Part shown: positions 21,444 through 29,616 of the stretch, piece by piece
How the letters are laid out: each line of letters opens with the position of its first letter
How positions within the stretch are numbered: position 1 is the first letter of the stretch
From: Sporosarcina koreensis
Lineage (GTDB): Bacteria > Bacillota > Bacilli > Bacillales_A > Planococcaceae
NCBI RefSeq assembly: GCF_000826145.2
Contig: NZ_LN651336.1
Location: 2,501-66,500, forward strand
DNA: 64,000 nt
Direction of reading: 5' to 3'
Notes under the pieces: model-generated
The model's input: only the letters and a program-made list of their open reading frames with translations
Databases searched by the model: none
Told to the model about the DNA's origin: nothing
Program-made: the position numbers and the translations under genes

Positions 21444-21484
21444 AAAAGCAGCTTTCCGGTATTGTGCCGGGAAGCTGCTTTTTT
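21444..21484 (+). terminator. Terminator of the mrp operon
   Basis: AAAAAGCAGCTTTCCGG and CCGGGAAGCTGCTTTTTT form a long stem immediately after the mrpG stop. It could also act on the minus strand for the Gly/Tyr-rich gene. Confidence 0.9.
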
Positions 21485-21523
21485 CCGTCCTGCCGATACA
21501 GCAGGTATAGCCTATTTTAAGTG

Positions 21524-21763
21524 TCACCAATAGCCGTAAGGTGAGTACGGCGGATAATAGCTGTATGGGGAATATCCATATGGAGGATACCCTCCATACG
21601 GCGGATATCCTCCATATCCGCCTCCGTAGCCGCCTCCTCCGTATGGCTGAAACGCATTTCCAATGAAACTGCCGACGAGCCCCCCGAGGAACGGCGCACC
21701 GAATCCATAACCGAATCCGCCGCCTCCGTAGCCTCCAAAGGAATTACCTCGATAACGTGACAT
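21524..21763 (-). CDS. Small Gly/Tyr/Pro-rich low-complexity protein, unknown
   Basis: A 79-residue protein made mostly of G, Y, P, F and S. Residues 10-22 are G/F/Y rich, 23-38 form a glycine-zipper-like hydrophobic stretch (APFLGGLVGSFIGNAF), and 41-79 are built of GGGYGG, YPPYGG and SPYSYY units. A strong AGGGGGAGGACG site six or fewer bases before the ATG at 21763 argues that it is translated. Low-complexity proteins of this kind in Bacillales are often spore-coat or surface components, but nothing here proves that. It lies between mrpG and pepA with its own reading direction. Confidence 0.65.
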   Translation of the reverse strand: MSRYRGNSFGGYGGGGFGYGFGAPFLGGLVGSFIGNAFQPYGGGGYGGGYGGYPPYGGYPPYGYSPYSYYPPYSPYGYW

Positions 21764-21822
21764 CGTCCTCCCCCTTTCCCACCTATCCTATTCAATGGGC
21801 TTACGGGGAGGCAGGCAGCTGC

Positions 21823-23340
21823 CTATTCCGCGTCCGGCTCTTCCTCCGCCAGGCGCTCGATGAATGTCGCAAGCGTGCGGGACATGACGCCGGTCGCCCC
21901 TTTCGGCCCGAGATCATGCGGTGCGCCTGCTTCTGACGTACCCGCGATATCGAGATGGATCCACGGGGTATCGCCTGCAAATTCGCCGACAAACCCCCCG
22001 CCGAAAATCATATGGCCGTCACGGCCAGGGGAATTGTTAAGGTCCGCCATATCGCTTGTGCGCAGACGCTTCTTGTCGTTTTCGGTGAGCGGCAGCCGCC
22101 AGACGAACTCGCCAGTTTCGAGGGAAGCTTCCATGAACGATTCGAAAAATGCCTCATCATTCGTTAAGGCACCCGTCTTATCCTTGCCAAGTGCGACGAT
22201 GACGCCGCCTGTCAAGGTCGCGACATCGATCAGGCAGTCCGCACCCGACTGCTTCGCGTAAGTGACTGCATCCGCCAGAACCAGCCTGCCTTCCGCATCC
22301 GTATTGAGCACCTCGATCGTCTTGCCGGACAGGGACGTGATGACATCATCCGGTTTGAACGCATCACCTGATACCATGTTGTCTGTCGAAGCGATGACTG
22401 CAATGACGTTCTTTTTCGGACGCAGCTCACCGATGATCTGCATTGCGCCGAACACAGCTGCAGCGCCTCCCATATCTCCCTTCATGCCGACCATACCGTC
22501 TTTCGGTTTCAGCGAGTAGCCGCCGGTATCATAGGTGATGCCTTTTCCGACCAGTCCGACAACATCCGTCCAGTCCTCATTGCCGCCCGCATACTTGAGG
22601 ACGATGAGCCGCGGCTCTTCGACAGACCCTTTGTTGACCGCAAGGATCGCTCCCATGCCGAGTTCTTCCATCTCCTCTTTCCCGAGCACTTCCAGTTCGA
22701 AATCATACCGTTCCGCCAGTTGTTCCGCATGCTCCGCCATCTTGACCGCTGTCAGGATATTCGGCGGTGTGTTGACGAGTGTCCGTGCGGAATTGACAGC
22801 TTCCGCATGCACTCTTCCCACTTCGGCTGCGGCCTTCAGCTCGTCCTCATCTGCCGTGCTGATCAGTTCAATTTCAGCGAAGCAGAAGTCCTTTTCATTC
22901 GACGTCGTTTTATAGTCATCGAATTGGTAGCTGCCCAGAAGCATTCCCTGGATTGCGGCAAATGCAGTGTCATCCGCTTCCAGTGTATCCGTTGTAAAGG
23001 AATCCGCCCAGATCGAGACATTTTCCGCTTTCCGTCCTTTCAGCTCTTTTCCGGCTTTCGCGAAGACTTCCAGCAGAATCTGGTCAGTCAGCTTCTTCGC
23101 TGGACCGAGGCCGATGAAGAGGACACGTTTGACCGCTGTACCGGAAGCAGCCGGCAGTTTTGTGACCGCTTTCAGATCGGTGGAGACATCCCCTTCTTTC
23201 ACCCAATCCAGCAGACGTCCGCCGAACAGGTCATTCAGACTGTCCCATCTTTCCAAGTTTTCCGGATGTTCCGGCAGGCCGACGACGAGCACATCGAGCG
23301 CCGCCTGTTCGATTTCCTTGTTCGCAATGGTTGTTTTCAT
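21823..23340 (-). CDS. pepA: Leucyl aminopeptidase, M17 family (PepA/YuiE)
   Basis: A 505-residue cytosolic zinc/manganese aminopeptidase. The C-terminal catalytic domain shows the M17 pattern: VGKGITYDTGGYSLKP (metal Lys and Asp), MKGDMGGAAAV, the signature NTDAEGRLVLADAV near 345, and LTGGVIVALG. The N-terminal macro-like domain is less conserved, as usual. Expected to trim N-terminal residues in peptide turnover. It matches B. subtilis yuiE in position, being divergent from yuiD. Confidence 0.93.
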   Translation of the reverse strand: MKTTIANKEIEQAALDVLVVGLPEHPENLERWDSLNDLFGGRLLDWVKEGDVSTDLKAVTKLPAASGTAVKRVLFIGLGPAKKLTDQILLEVFAKAGKELKGRKAENVSIWADSFTTDTLEADDTAFAAIQGMLLGSYQFDDYKTTSNEKDFCFAEIELISTADEDELKAAAEVGRVHAEAVNSARTLVNTPPNILTAVKMAEHAEQLAERYDFELEVLGKEEMEELGMGAILAVNKGSVEEPRLIVLKYAGGNEDWTDVVGLVGKGITYDTGGYSLKPKDGMVGMKGDMGGAAAVFGAMQIIGELRPKKNVIAVIASTDNMVSGDAFKPDDVITSLSGKTIEVLNTDAEGRLVLADAVTYAKQSGADCLIDVATLTGGVIVALGKDKTGALTNDEAFFESFMEASLETGEFVWRLPLTENDKKRLRTSDMADLNNSPGRDGHMIFGGGFVGEFAGDTPWIHLDIAGTSEAGAPHDLGPKGATGVMSRTLATFIERLAEEEPDAE

Positions 23341-23455
23341 TTGACTACCTCCTCATTTTCATACATTCTAATTATATACCAGTTGAGGAGGAAACGAAAA
23401 AGATTCTTCGGGTTCCGTACTAATACAATGACTATTTCATACGAGGAGTGCCTGC

Positions 23456-23932
23456 ATGATGATACTGAACAACGTCCCATTGCTCGTAGCGCTGTTTGGG
23501 ATCCTTTTTGCCCAATTCGTCAAAATACCGATCCACTTCCTGCTGACGCGGGAGCTCGACTGGAAGCTGATGACGTCGACAGGCGGTATGCCAAGCTCCC
23601 ACTCTGCGGCTGTCACGGCACTTACAACCGCTGTCGCCTATGAGCATGGACTCGATTCGTCCCTGTTTGCGGTATCGGCCATCTTTGCAGTGATCGTCAT
23701 GTTCGATGCGACGGGCATACGGTATCAGGCCGGCCAGCAGGCGGTCATCATCAACGAAATGCGGAGGGACTTCCAAGTGTTCGTCAGTGAAGCGAAAGAC
23801 TGGGTCCAGAAAGACGATGAGCAGAAGATGCAGGAACTCAAGACCCTTCTCGGCCACAAGCCGAATGAAGTGGCCGCTGGCGCGATCACCGGCATCCTGA
23901 TCTCCGTTATCACCTATACCTTCATACTATGA
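23456..23932 (+). CDS. yuiD: Divergent PAP2-family (DUF212) membrane protein YuiD
   Basis: A 158-residue protein related to PAP2 phosphatases: N-terminal helix, the core motif TSTGGMPSSHSAAVTAL (about 40-56) with the SSH residues, and FDATGIRYQAGQQAVIIN (about 83-100). It closes with a conserved LLGHKPNEVAAGAITGI segment and a final helix. The substrate of this divergent group is not known. Tandem ATG codons stand at 23456 and 23459. It is divergent from pepA. Confidence 0.88.
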   Translation: MMILNNVPLLVALFGILFAQFVKIPIHFLLTRELDWKLMTSTGGMPSSHSAAVTALTTAVAYEHGLDSSLFAVSAIFAVIVMFDATGIRYQAGQQAVIINEMRRDFQVFVSEAKDWVQKDDEQKMQELKTLLGHKPNEVAAGAITGILISVITYTFIL

Positions 23933-23934
23933 CA

Positions 23935-23966
23935 AAACGCCCGGACAAAGCCGTCCGGGCGTTTCG
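23935..23966. terminator. Bidirectional terminator between yuiD and yuiB
   Basis: ACGCCCGGAC-AAAGCC-GTCCGGGCGT with A and T runs on both sides lies between convergent genes. Confidence 0.9.
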
Positions 23967-24308
23967 TTAAAACATCTGATAACCCTGCTTACGCAAGAGC
24001 TTGCTGACGATACCTGAGATGATCGCACCGAGCATTCCGCTCGACAGGATGACGATGTCGACGGTGTGGAGCGCCATCAGTTTCTCTCCGAGCAGGCTGA
24101 ATGCATGACCCGGTTTCGTGATGTATTCATATGCCTTCACTTCATCTATGATCAGGATGACGACAATCGGGTAGATGACCGCCATGATCCACGACATGCG
24201 CAATAGCATATTCAGCAAAAAACCGATGCCGAAGAACATGACGATAAAGATGAGGACTGACAGGATGATCTCTGTGAGTGAAATTGTTCCCAAATCGATG
24301 ACCTCCAT
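23967..24308 (-). CDS. yuiB: YuiB-like small membrane protein
   Basis: A 113-residue protein with three hydrophobic segments. The middle contains the family-specific FFGIGFLLNMLLRMSWIMAVIYPIVV (about 25-50), and the C-terminus is GIVSKLLRKQGYQMF. It resembles B. subtilis YuiB in sequence and in lying next to the YumB-type NADH dehydrogenase. Function unknown. Confidence 0.82.
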   Translation of the reverse strand: MEVIDLGTISLTEIILSVLIFIVMFFGIGFLLNMLLRMSWIMAVIYPIVVILIIDEVKAYEYITKPGHAFSLLGEKLMALHTVDIVILSSGMLGAIISGIVSKLLRKQGYQMF

Positions 24309-24583
24309 TTTCCTTAGTCTAGTTTACCGGATTCCTCCCCCCCTTTCAACAGCCTGGACAACTGTCATGAAGTTGTCGAAAAAGCAAAAGACTTGGGGAT
24401 CATACTGCAAACCGGCCCGTTTCCCTTCGCTGCAAAAGGCACGCTTTCCGCGGGGCGCCCTTGAGCCTCCTCATCGCTCCGCTTTTGCGGAGTCTCAAGA
24501 CTGGCGCTGGTTCCCGCAGGAGTCGGCCTTTTTCCGCTCAGGTACACTCTGTTCACGCATTAGTAAATACTTGCAGCAAATAG
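24309..24583. other. Intergenic region with a dispersed Bacillales-type repeat
   Basis: No gene was seen in the gap between yuiB and yumB. It holds the repeat element described separately at 24441-24528. The rest is unremarkable. Confidence 0.6.
24441..24528. repeat. Structured dispersed repeat (GCTTTCCGCGGGGCG type)
   Basis: The segment begins ACGCTTTCCGCGGGGCGCCC, continues with TTGAGCCTCCTCATCGCTCC, has an inner hairpin CTCCGCTTTTGCGGAG, then GTCTCAAGACTGGCGCTGGT, and ends TTCCCGCAGGAGTCGGCC. This order of blocks is that of an interspersed repeat I know from many Bacillaceae and Planococcaceae genomes. The outer blocks are also partly complementary (TTGAG...CTCAA). Only one copy is in this window, so the repeat status rests on recall, not on comparison. 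Confidence 0.65.
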
Positions 24584-24621
24584 AAAATGCGCAGAGGATG
24601 TAATTCCTCTGCGCATTTTTG
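24584..24621. terminator. Terminator downstream of yumB
   Basis: AAAATGCGCAGAGG and CCTCTGCGCATTTTT form a perfect 14-bp stem. Either strand could use it, but the minus-strand yumB gene ends 39 bases away. Confidence 0.88.
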
Positions 24622-24659
24622 CGTTCCTATCGAATCTCGTCAACTTTAAACTGCATGTC

Positions 24660-25874
24660 TTACAGGAAATCGAATTTCCCTTTTTTGAATGTCAGTCCGG
24701 CACCGCCGATCAAGTACAGCGCGCGGTTGTCGACCATCTTTTTCATGAACGAGGCTTTCGCGCCGGTCATCTTCTTGCCGAACGCGACACCGATCGCGTC
24801 ACTTGAGCCGAGCGACGCAATGCTGCCCTTCAAGTCCGGCACAAATGGAGATGTCGGCTGGCCTTTCATGAGAGCTATGAGGTTGTTCGCACACATGTCG
24901 CCCTGCTGCATCGCGATCTGCGCAGTCGGCGGATACGGCCGGTTGACCTCTTCGTTGATCATCAGTGCGCAGTCCCCGACGATGAACACATCATCGTATC
25001 CAGGCGCGCGCAGGTCTTTTTCGACTTTGACACGGGCACGCATATTTTCGATGCCCGTTTCTTCAATAAGGCGGTTGCCGCGGACGCCTGCAGCCCAGAC
25101 CACAGTCCCCGCCTCGATGAATTCGAATTCGTCCTCGCCCTTTTTGAGCTTGACGCCTTCCGGTGTCGCTTCGACGACCGGTGTGCCGATCGAAAACTCG
25201 ATGCCTTTGGACTTGAGCTGGCGCACTGCATAATCGACGAGTTCCGGGTCGAATCCGGGAAGCACCATCGGCGCAGCCTCAACACAAAGGACTTTCACTT
25301 TGTCCGCCGGCACGTCGAATTCTTCACAAAGTTTCGGGATACGGTCCCCGAGTTCGCCAAGGAACTCGATGCCGGTGAACCCGGCGCCGCCGACGATGAT
25401 GGTCAGACGGCTGTCGGACTTCTCTTCTTCTTGCGACCAAGTGGCGAACTGGTACTCGATATGCTCGCGGATCTGACGTGCAGCGTTTACATTGGCGATC
25501 GAAAGCGCATATCTGTCGAGACCCGGGATACCGAACGTCTCGCCTTCGAATCCGAGTGCGATGACGAGATAGTCGTACGTGAAGTCTCCGGCAGTCGATG
25601 CGACGGTCTTCCCGCTGACATCGATTCCTGTCACTTCCGCTTTGACGAATGTCACTTTATCCTTTTTAATGACGCGGCTGATATCGTACCGCACCTGCTC
25701 GGGGCTCAGTGTCCCGGCAGCTGCTTCATGGAGCCAGGTCGATTCGTAGTGGTAATCGTTTTTGTTGATGAGGATGATTTCGGCTTCGTCTGTTCCAAGT
25801 GACTTCTGAAGGTTCACTACAGTAGACAATCCGCCATATCCGGCGCCTAACACGAGGATTGTAGGTCTTTTCAC
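24660..25874 (-). CDS. yumB: Type II NADH dehydrogenase, YumB group
   Basis: A 404-residue FAD enzyme that oxidises NADH and reduces menaquinone without proton pumping. The FAD site TILVLGAGYGGLSTV is at the N-terminus, the NADH-binding Rossmann segment IIVGGAGFTGIEFLGELGDR sits near 168, and the second FAD motif is DDVFIVGDCALM. The RPYPPTAQIAMQQG quinone-site segment is present near 315. The frame is open upstream to 25964, but the GTG at 25874 gives the family N-terminus, and AAAGGTGG lies eleven bases before it, a somewhat long spacing. Confidence 0.9.
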   Translation of the reverse strand: MKRPTILVLGAGYGGLSTVVNLQKSLGTDEAEIILINKNDYHYESTWLHEAAAGTLSPEQVRYDISRVIKKDKVTFVKAEVTGIDVSGKTVASTAGDFTYDYLVIALGFEGETFGIPGLDRYALSIANVNAARQIREHIEYQFATWSQEEEKSDSRLTIIVGGAGFTGIEFLGELGDRIPKLCEEFDVPADKVKVLCVEAAPMVLPGFDPELVDYAVRQLKSKGIEFSIGTPVVEATPEGVKLKKGEDEFEFIEAGTVVWAAGVRGNRLIEETGIENMRARVKVEKDLRAPGYDDVFIVGDCALMINEEVNRPYPPTAQIAMQQGDMCANNLIALMKGQPTSPFVPDLKGSIASLGSSDAIGVAFGKKMTGAKASFMKKMVDNRALYLIGGAGLTFKKGKFDFL

Positions 25875-26102
25875 GGCAATCGGTTCCACCTTTACATGTA
25901 TGATGTGCCGGTTTGCAAAAATCGTGCGACCCTGCAATCCAGCGCGGTTATTTCGTTTCCACATATTATAGTAGCCTTTTTACCATGCCAATACAATAGC
26001 AGTTTCGGTTTCTTATGATTGCTGTCGAAATAAGTTCGGATGAACTTCACAATTCACGGAAGTGTATTTTGCGCTGAGCGGGCCCTGCACCCGGGCCATA
26101 CG

Positions 26103-26140
26103 AAAAGCCCTCCGCCGGCTGACACCGGTGAAGGGCTTTC
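26103..26140 (-). terminator. Terminator downstream of yutM
   Basis: AAAGCCCT...CCGG and CCGG...AGGGCTTT form an interrupted stem about 30 bases after the yutM stop on the minus strand. Confidence 0.7.
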
Positions 26141-26168
26141 CTGAAATGCATCATGTGCAAATGGCCGA

Positions 26169-26534
26169 TCAGTCGCAGCTCGCCGGCGCGCCGGCTTTCT
26201 TTGCTGTGCGGAATGAAGTCCCGCATCCGCATGATGCAATCGCATTCGGATTTTCGATTGTGAATCCGCCGCCCATGAGAGACTCCTTGTAATCGATTTC
26301 CGTTCCGGCCAGGATGTCGGTATCTTCGGAAGAGACGACAATCTGGATACCGTGCAGTTCAAGCATCTGATCCGTATCATGCTGTTCCTTGTCGAATCCC
26401 ATGCCGTATGTCAGTCCGCTGCAGCCGCCGCCATTGACCGAGACACGGAGGAAAGAGCCTTCTTCCCCGTTATGCTCCATCATCTGTTTGACGCGGTATG
26501 CAGCTGATTCCGATAAGTTGATCAGTTGTGTCAT
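26169..26534 (-). CDS. yutM: A-type Fe-S carrier, HesB/IscA family (YutM)
   Basis: A 121-residue A-type iron-sulfur carrier. The three conserved cysteines are in GGGCSGLTYGM (Cys38) and ASCGCGTSF (near 101-103), the arrangement that binds and transfers Fe-S clusters to apoproteins. The family core MGGGFTIENPNA precedes the CGC motif. An unusual short tail (FRTAKKAGAPASCD) ends with another Cys. It most resembles B. subtilis YutM. AGGAGGAG precedes the ATG. It works with the suf system encoded downstream in this window. Confidence 0.92.
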   Translation of the reverse strand: MTQLINLSESAAYRVKQMMEHNGEEGSFLRVSVNGGGCSGLTYGMGFDKEQHDTDQMLELHGIQIVVSSEDTDILAGTEIDYKESLMGGGFTIENPNAIASCGCGTSFRTAKKAGAPASCD

Positions 26535-26652
26535 ATGATCTCCTCCTAATTTGTTTCTATTATATCAATATTAAAATTTCCAATCCAACAAAATCCCTTT
26601 GGTCCTGTCTGTTTGGTATACTGGGAAGGAATGCATGAAAGGATGATCTGCC

Positions 26653-27330
26653 ATGGAAGTGACCCCGCTCTATGATAAGAAGATGACTTGCCTGAACTGC
26701 AAGGAGCACTTCACGACGACAAAGGTGCGGTCCCGGTTTGCAAGAGTCGCGTCGACCGATAGCGATTTCAAACCGAATTACAAGGACCGTGCCGTAAACC
26801 CCCTTTTCTATAATATTGCCGTATGCCCGGCGTGCGGCTTTTCGTTTACGGAGGACTTCGCTCCGTACTTTGCGCCGGGAACGAAAGAACAGATCGCTGC
26901 GGTCATCACTGCCGGCTGGCAGCCGCGCTCCCTCGGCGGCGAGCGGACACTCGAAGAAGCGATAGATGCCTATAAGCTCGGCTATCTGAGCGCAATGGTG
27001 AAACGGGAAAAAGCACTTACGATTGCGGGTATTGCAGTACGGACGGCCTGGCTGTACCGTGAGTCAGACAGCCAGGGAGAAGAAACACGATTTCTGAAAT
27101 TGGCACGCAATCTGTACGAAGAAGCCTATTCCAACGACGATCATGCCGGCACGCAGATGTCGGAATCCCGTGTCCTCTATATGATCGCGGAACTCTCCTG
27201 GCGCATCGGTGATCGGGAAAAAGCGATCCAGCACTTCTCCCGCATCATCGAACACCAGCGGATATCCACGGAGCCTCAGCTCATTGACATGACGAAGGAG
27301 CGGTGGCAGGAAATCCGGAACGAAACGTAA
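26653..27330 (+). CDS. DUF2225 family protein with two zinc-type CxxC pairs
   Basis: A 225-residue cytosolic protein of the DUF2225 family. The N-terminus carries CLNC (about 14-17) and CPAC (about 58-61), likely one zinc site, with the conserved NPLFYNIAVCPACGFSFTEDF around the second. The C-terminal two thirds are helical and tetratricopeptide-like (AELSWRIGDREKAIQHFSRII). Function unknown. It is convergent with yutI and ends at a shared hairpin. GAAAGGATG stands before the ATG. Confidence 0.85.
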   Translation: MEVTPLYDKKMTCLNCKEHFTTTKVRSRFARVASTDSDFKPNYKDRAVNPLFYNIAVCPACGFSFTEDFAPYFAPGTKEQIAAVITAGWQPRSLGGERTLEEAIDAYKLGYLSAMVKREKALTIAGIAVRTAWLYRESDSQGEETRFLKLARNLYEEAYSNDDHAGTQMSESRVLYMIAELSWRIGDREKAIQHFSRIIEHQRISTEPQLIDMTKERWQEIRNET

Positions 27331-27332
27331 AA

Positions 27333-27362
27333 CAGGAACAGGCCCGGTCGGCCCATTCCTGT
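27333..27362. terminator. Hairpin between DUF2225 gene and yutI
   Basis: CAGGAACAGGCC-CGGTC-GGCCCATTCCTG, with TTTT following on the minus strand. It lies between convergent genes. Confidence 0.65.
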
Positions 27363-27379
27363 CAGGTTGCAGCGGAAGA

Positions 27380-27616
27380 TCAGAATACTTGCTCCACTTC
27401 CACGACACCGGGCACTTCTTCGAGAAGCGCACGCTCGATGCCGGCTTTCAATGTGATCGTCGAACTAGGGCACGTACCGCATGCGCCAAGCAGGCGCAGT
27501 TTAACGATCCCGTCTTCCACGTCGATCAATTCACAGTCACCGCCGTCACGCAATAGGAACGGACGCAATTTATTCAAAACTTCCTGGACGGATTCGTTCA
27601 TGGTAGCTTCAGTCAT
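27380..27616 (-). CDS. yutI: NifU C-terminal-domain Fe-S scaffold/carrier (YutI)
   Basis: A 78-residue protein that is a single NifU-C (Nfu) domain: [22 protein letters not shown], then [20 protein letters not shown] with the CxxC that binds a 4Fe-4S cluster (about residues 46-49). It is a target-delivery factor for Fe-S clusters. The ATG at 27616 has AGGGGAG upstream, and an in-frame ATG at 27601 is a second option. It is divergent from yuzD, as in B. subtilis. Confidence 0.9.
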   Translation of the reverse strand: MTEATMNESVQEVLNKLRPFLLRDGGDCELIDVEDGIVKLRLLGACGTCPSSTITLKAGIERALLEEVPGVVEVEQVF

Positions 27617-27699
27617 TGGTTGTAAACTCCCCTTTCCTTTATATTCATTATAAACTGGATCACCCGAAAAATCCATTGAAGAATCAGGAGGCGTTGTTG

Positions 27700-28029
27700 A
27701 TGGAGACAAAACATGTCCTAGTTGAAGTATACGGTGCAGAGGTGGTCTGTGCAAGCTGCGTGAACGCACCGACCTCGAAAGATACGTATGAATGGCTCGA
27801 TGCCGCAATCCGGAGGAAATATCCAGATCAGCCATTTGAAATAGTATATATCGATATCGATTCTGTCATTACGGATGCTCGGCAGGCCGATATTGCCGCC
27901 AAGGTGCAAGATGATGAGTACTTCTATCCGCTTGTTCTTGTCAATGAGGAAGTGGTCGGCGAAGGACACATCCAGCTGAAGCGGGTGTACCGGGAACTCG
28001 AGAAGAACGGTTACATCCCTGCCGGCTGA
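27700..28029 (+). CDS. yuzD: YuzD family protein (DUF1462), thioredoxin-fold-like
   Basis: A 109-residue protein with [26 protein letters not shown] at the N-terminus (CASC at about 14-17) and [15 protein letters not shown] later. The beta-alpha-beta pattern with CxxC looks thioredoxin/glutaredoxin-like. No biochemical role is established that I know of. AGGAGG precedes the ATG at 27700. It is divergent from yutI and next to yutJ, a conserved neighbourhood. Confidence 0.85.
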   Translation: METKHVLVEVYGAEVVCASCVNAPTSKDTYEWLDAAIRRKYPDQPFEIVYIDIDSVITDARQADIAAKVQDDEYFYPLVLVNEEVVGEGHIQLKRVYRELEKNGYIPAG

Positions 28030-28057
28030 GTGATAATCGCGAATTTATAAATGAGAA

Positions 28058-28097
28058 CAAAAAATCGCACGCTGCCGGCCGGCACGTGCGATTTTCT
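28058..28097. terminator. Bidirectional terminator between yuzD and yutJ
   Basis: AAAATCGCACG...CGTGCGATTTT with a GC-rich palindromic top (GCCGGCCGGC) lies between convergent genes. Confidence 0.88.
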
Positions 28098-28099
28098 CT

Positions 28100-29164
28100 T
28101 CAGCCGTTATGCCATTTGTACATCCAGAGAACACCCGATTTCAGCAGCCGGGCGATCCTGCCTGTGACAGTGCGGTCAGCGAGATAGGCGAATCCCTGCT
28201 TCTTGCCGAGCGATCCCATGAATCCTTTCAGCTTGATATCCGGCATCGTGTCCGGCAGTTTTTCCCCATTCCACGTGTGGCGGAGCACCGTGACGATCTG
28301 TTCCGCCTGACCTTCTGCCAGCTGCGCGCTCGGCGCATGCGGGAGTGAGGCGATATCACCGACTGCATACACGTCTTCACGGCCCGGTATCTGATGATAC
28401 TGATTGAGCACAACACGGTTGGACTTGTCTTTTTCGACATCGAGGTCACGAACCACTTTTGTCGGCTGGATGCCGGCAGTCCAGACGACTGCGTCGACTT
28501 CGATGCGGTCCTCGTGATTGAACAGGCGGTTTTCTTCCACCCTTGTAATGTTGGAGTTTGCAATGACGTCGACATCGTGCTTGTCGAACCAGCTCTGGAT
28601 GAAATTACTCAGGCGCTCCGGAAAATCACGCAGGATCCGGGGACCGCGGTCGAACAGTTTGATGTTCAGATCCGAACGGCTTTCCCGCAGCTCGCTTGCC
28701 AGTTCTATTCCGCTGAGTCCCGCGCCGACGATCGCGACGGTGGCACCGCCGCTCAAGTTCAGCAGTTTCCTGTACGTTTCCCGGGACTGGCCGATCGTCT
28801 GGATGCTCGATGTATACTCTTGTGCACCCGGGACGTCATGGTAGTTGTCTTCACAGCCGAGTCCGATGACCAGCTGATCATAGGGCACTTTCCTTCCATC
28901 TGCGAGCAGGACGCATTTCTCATCCAACTCGATGGATGCAATTTCGCCTTCCGTCACTTTGAGCCGTTCGTGGGTCGGCAGCTGGACACGCACATCGCTG
29001 TCAGGGACTGTGCCGGAAGCGAGGGCATAGAATTCCGTTTTCAAGCTGTGGAAGGAGGTGCGGTCAACGAGCGTCACCTCGACATCTTCGGGCAGATTGC
29101 TGAGGATCCGGCTCAGGATTCTCATATTGCCGTATCCGGCGCCCAATAATACTAGTTTCTTCAT
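28100..29164 (-). CDS. yutJ: NADH-dehydrogenase-like flavoprotein YutJ
   Basis: A 354-residue pyridine nucleotide-disulphide oxidoreductase of the type II NADH dehydrogenase superfamily. FAD motif KLVLLGAGYGNMRIL is at the N-terminus, the NADH site TVAIVGAGLSGIELASEL is near 142, and DVYAVGDIASLPHAPSAQLAEGQAEQ is near 265. Compared with YumB it is shorter and has lost the RPYPPTAQIA quinone segment, reading LPHAPSAQLA instead, so its electron acceptor may differ. It is the second such enzyme within 4 kb. Confidence 0.87.
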   Translation of the reverse strand: MKKLVLLGAGYGNMRILSRILSNLPEDVEVTLVDRTSFHSLKTEFYALASGTVPDSDVRVQLPTHERLKVTEGEIASIELDEKCVLLADGRKVPYDQLVIGLGCEDNYHDVPGAQEYTSSIQTIGQSRETYRKLLNLSGGATVAIVGAGLSGIELASELRESRSDLNIKLFDRGPRILRDFPERLSNFIQSWFDKHDVDVIANSNITRVEENRLFNHEDRIEVDAVVWTAGIQPTKVVRDLDVEKDKSNRVVLNQYHQIPGREDVYAVGDIASLPHAPSAQLAEGQAEQIVTVLRHTWNGEKLPDTMPDIKLKGFMGSLGKKQGFAYLADRTVTGRIARLLKSGVLWMYKWHNG

Positions 29165-29303
29165 AATAGTCTCCTTTGCCTGAGAGATTTCCGATCGTTC
29201 TTCATTCCTGAGTATAACAGTTTGTGACTTCCTTCACAATAAGGCAAGTGTTTTGACGGCTTCGGGAAAAAAGAGTACCATCGGATAAGGTGAGGTGATG
29301 GAT

Positions 29304-29540
29304 GTGAACCCGATAGTGGAGTTCTGCATCAGTAATTTAGCGAATGGTTCTCAAGAAACCCTCGAGACGCTCGAAAGGGATCCGAATATCGACGTACTGG
29401 AATACGGCTGTCTCAGCTATTGTACACTTTGTGCAGAGTCGCTGTATGCCCTGGTGAATGGTGAAGTCGTCGAGGGGGACAGTCCCGCCGAGCTGACGGA
29501 AAATATTTATCAGTTCATCGAAGAGAACCCTCTTTTTTAA
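29304..29540 (+). CDS. yuzB: YuzB family protein (DUF1450)
   Basis: A 78-residue small acidic protein: [20 protein letters not shown], then [23 protein letters not shown], with four cysteines, three of them in CLSYCTLC. This may be a metal or redox site. I chose the GTG at 29304, which gives the family start (V/M)NP and fits GAGGTGAT upstream. An ATG at 29298 is an alternative. Function unknown. It is divergent from yutJ. Confidence 0.85.
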   Translation: MNPIVEFCISNLANGSQETLETLERDPNIDVLEYGCLSYCTLCAESLYALVNGEVVEGDSPAELTENIYQFIEENPLF

Positions 29541-29554
29541 TAGAACAAATGGAG

Positions 29555-29604
29555 AAGGCTGTCCTGCCGGGTCGTTGTTGCGACCTTACAGGACAGCCTT
29601 TTCA
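29555..29604. terminator. Bidirectional terminator between yuzB and yutF
   Basis: AAGGCTGTCCTG and CAGGACAGCCTT form a perfect 12-bp base stem with a structured loop, followed by TTTTC, between convergent genes. Confidence 0.88.
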
Positions 29605-29616
29605 ATTGTACGGCCT

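Noticed and set aside
21540-21640. Short tandem repeats that might suggest a CRISPR-like array
   Set aside because: The repeats are coding, out of the Gly/Tyr/Pro codons, irregular in length and without spacers.
21517-21795. Alternative 92-codon minus-strand frame over the Gly/Tyr-rich gene
   Set aside because: The ideal SD and ATG at 21763 serve the Gly/Tyr frame, and the alternative begins upstream of that SD without one of its own.
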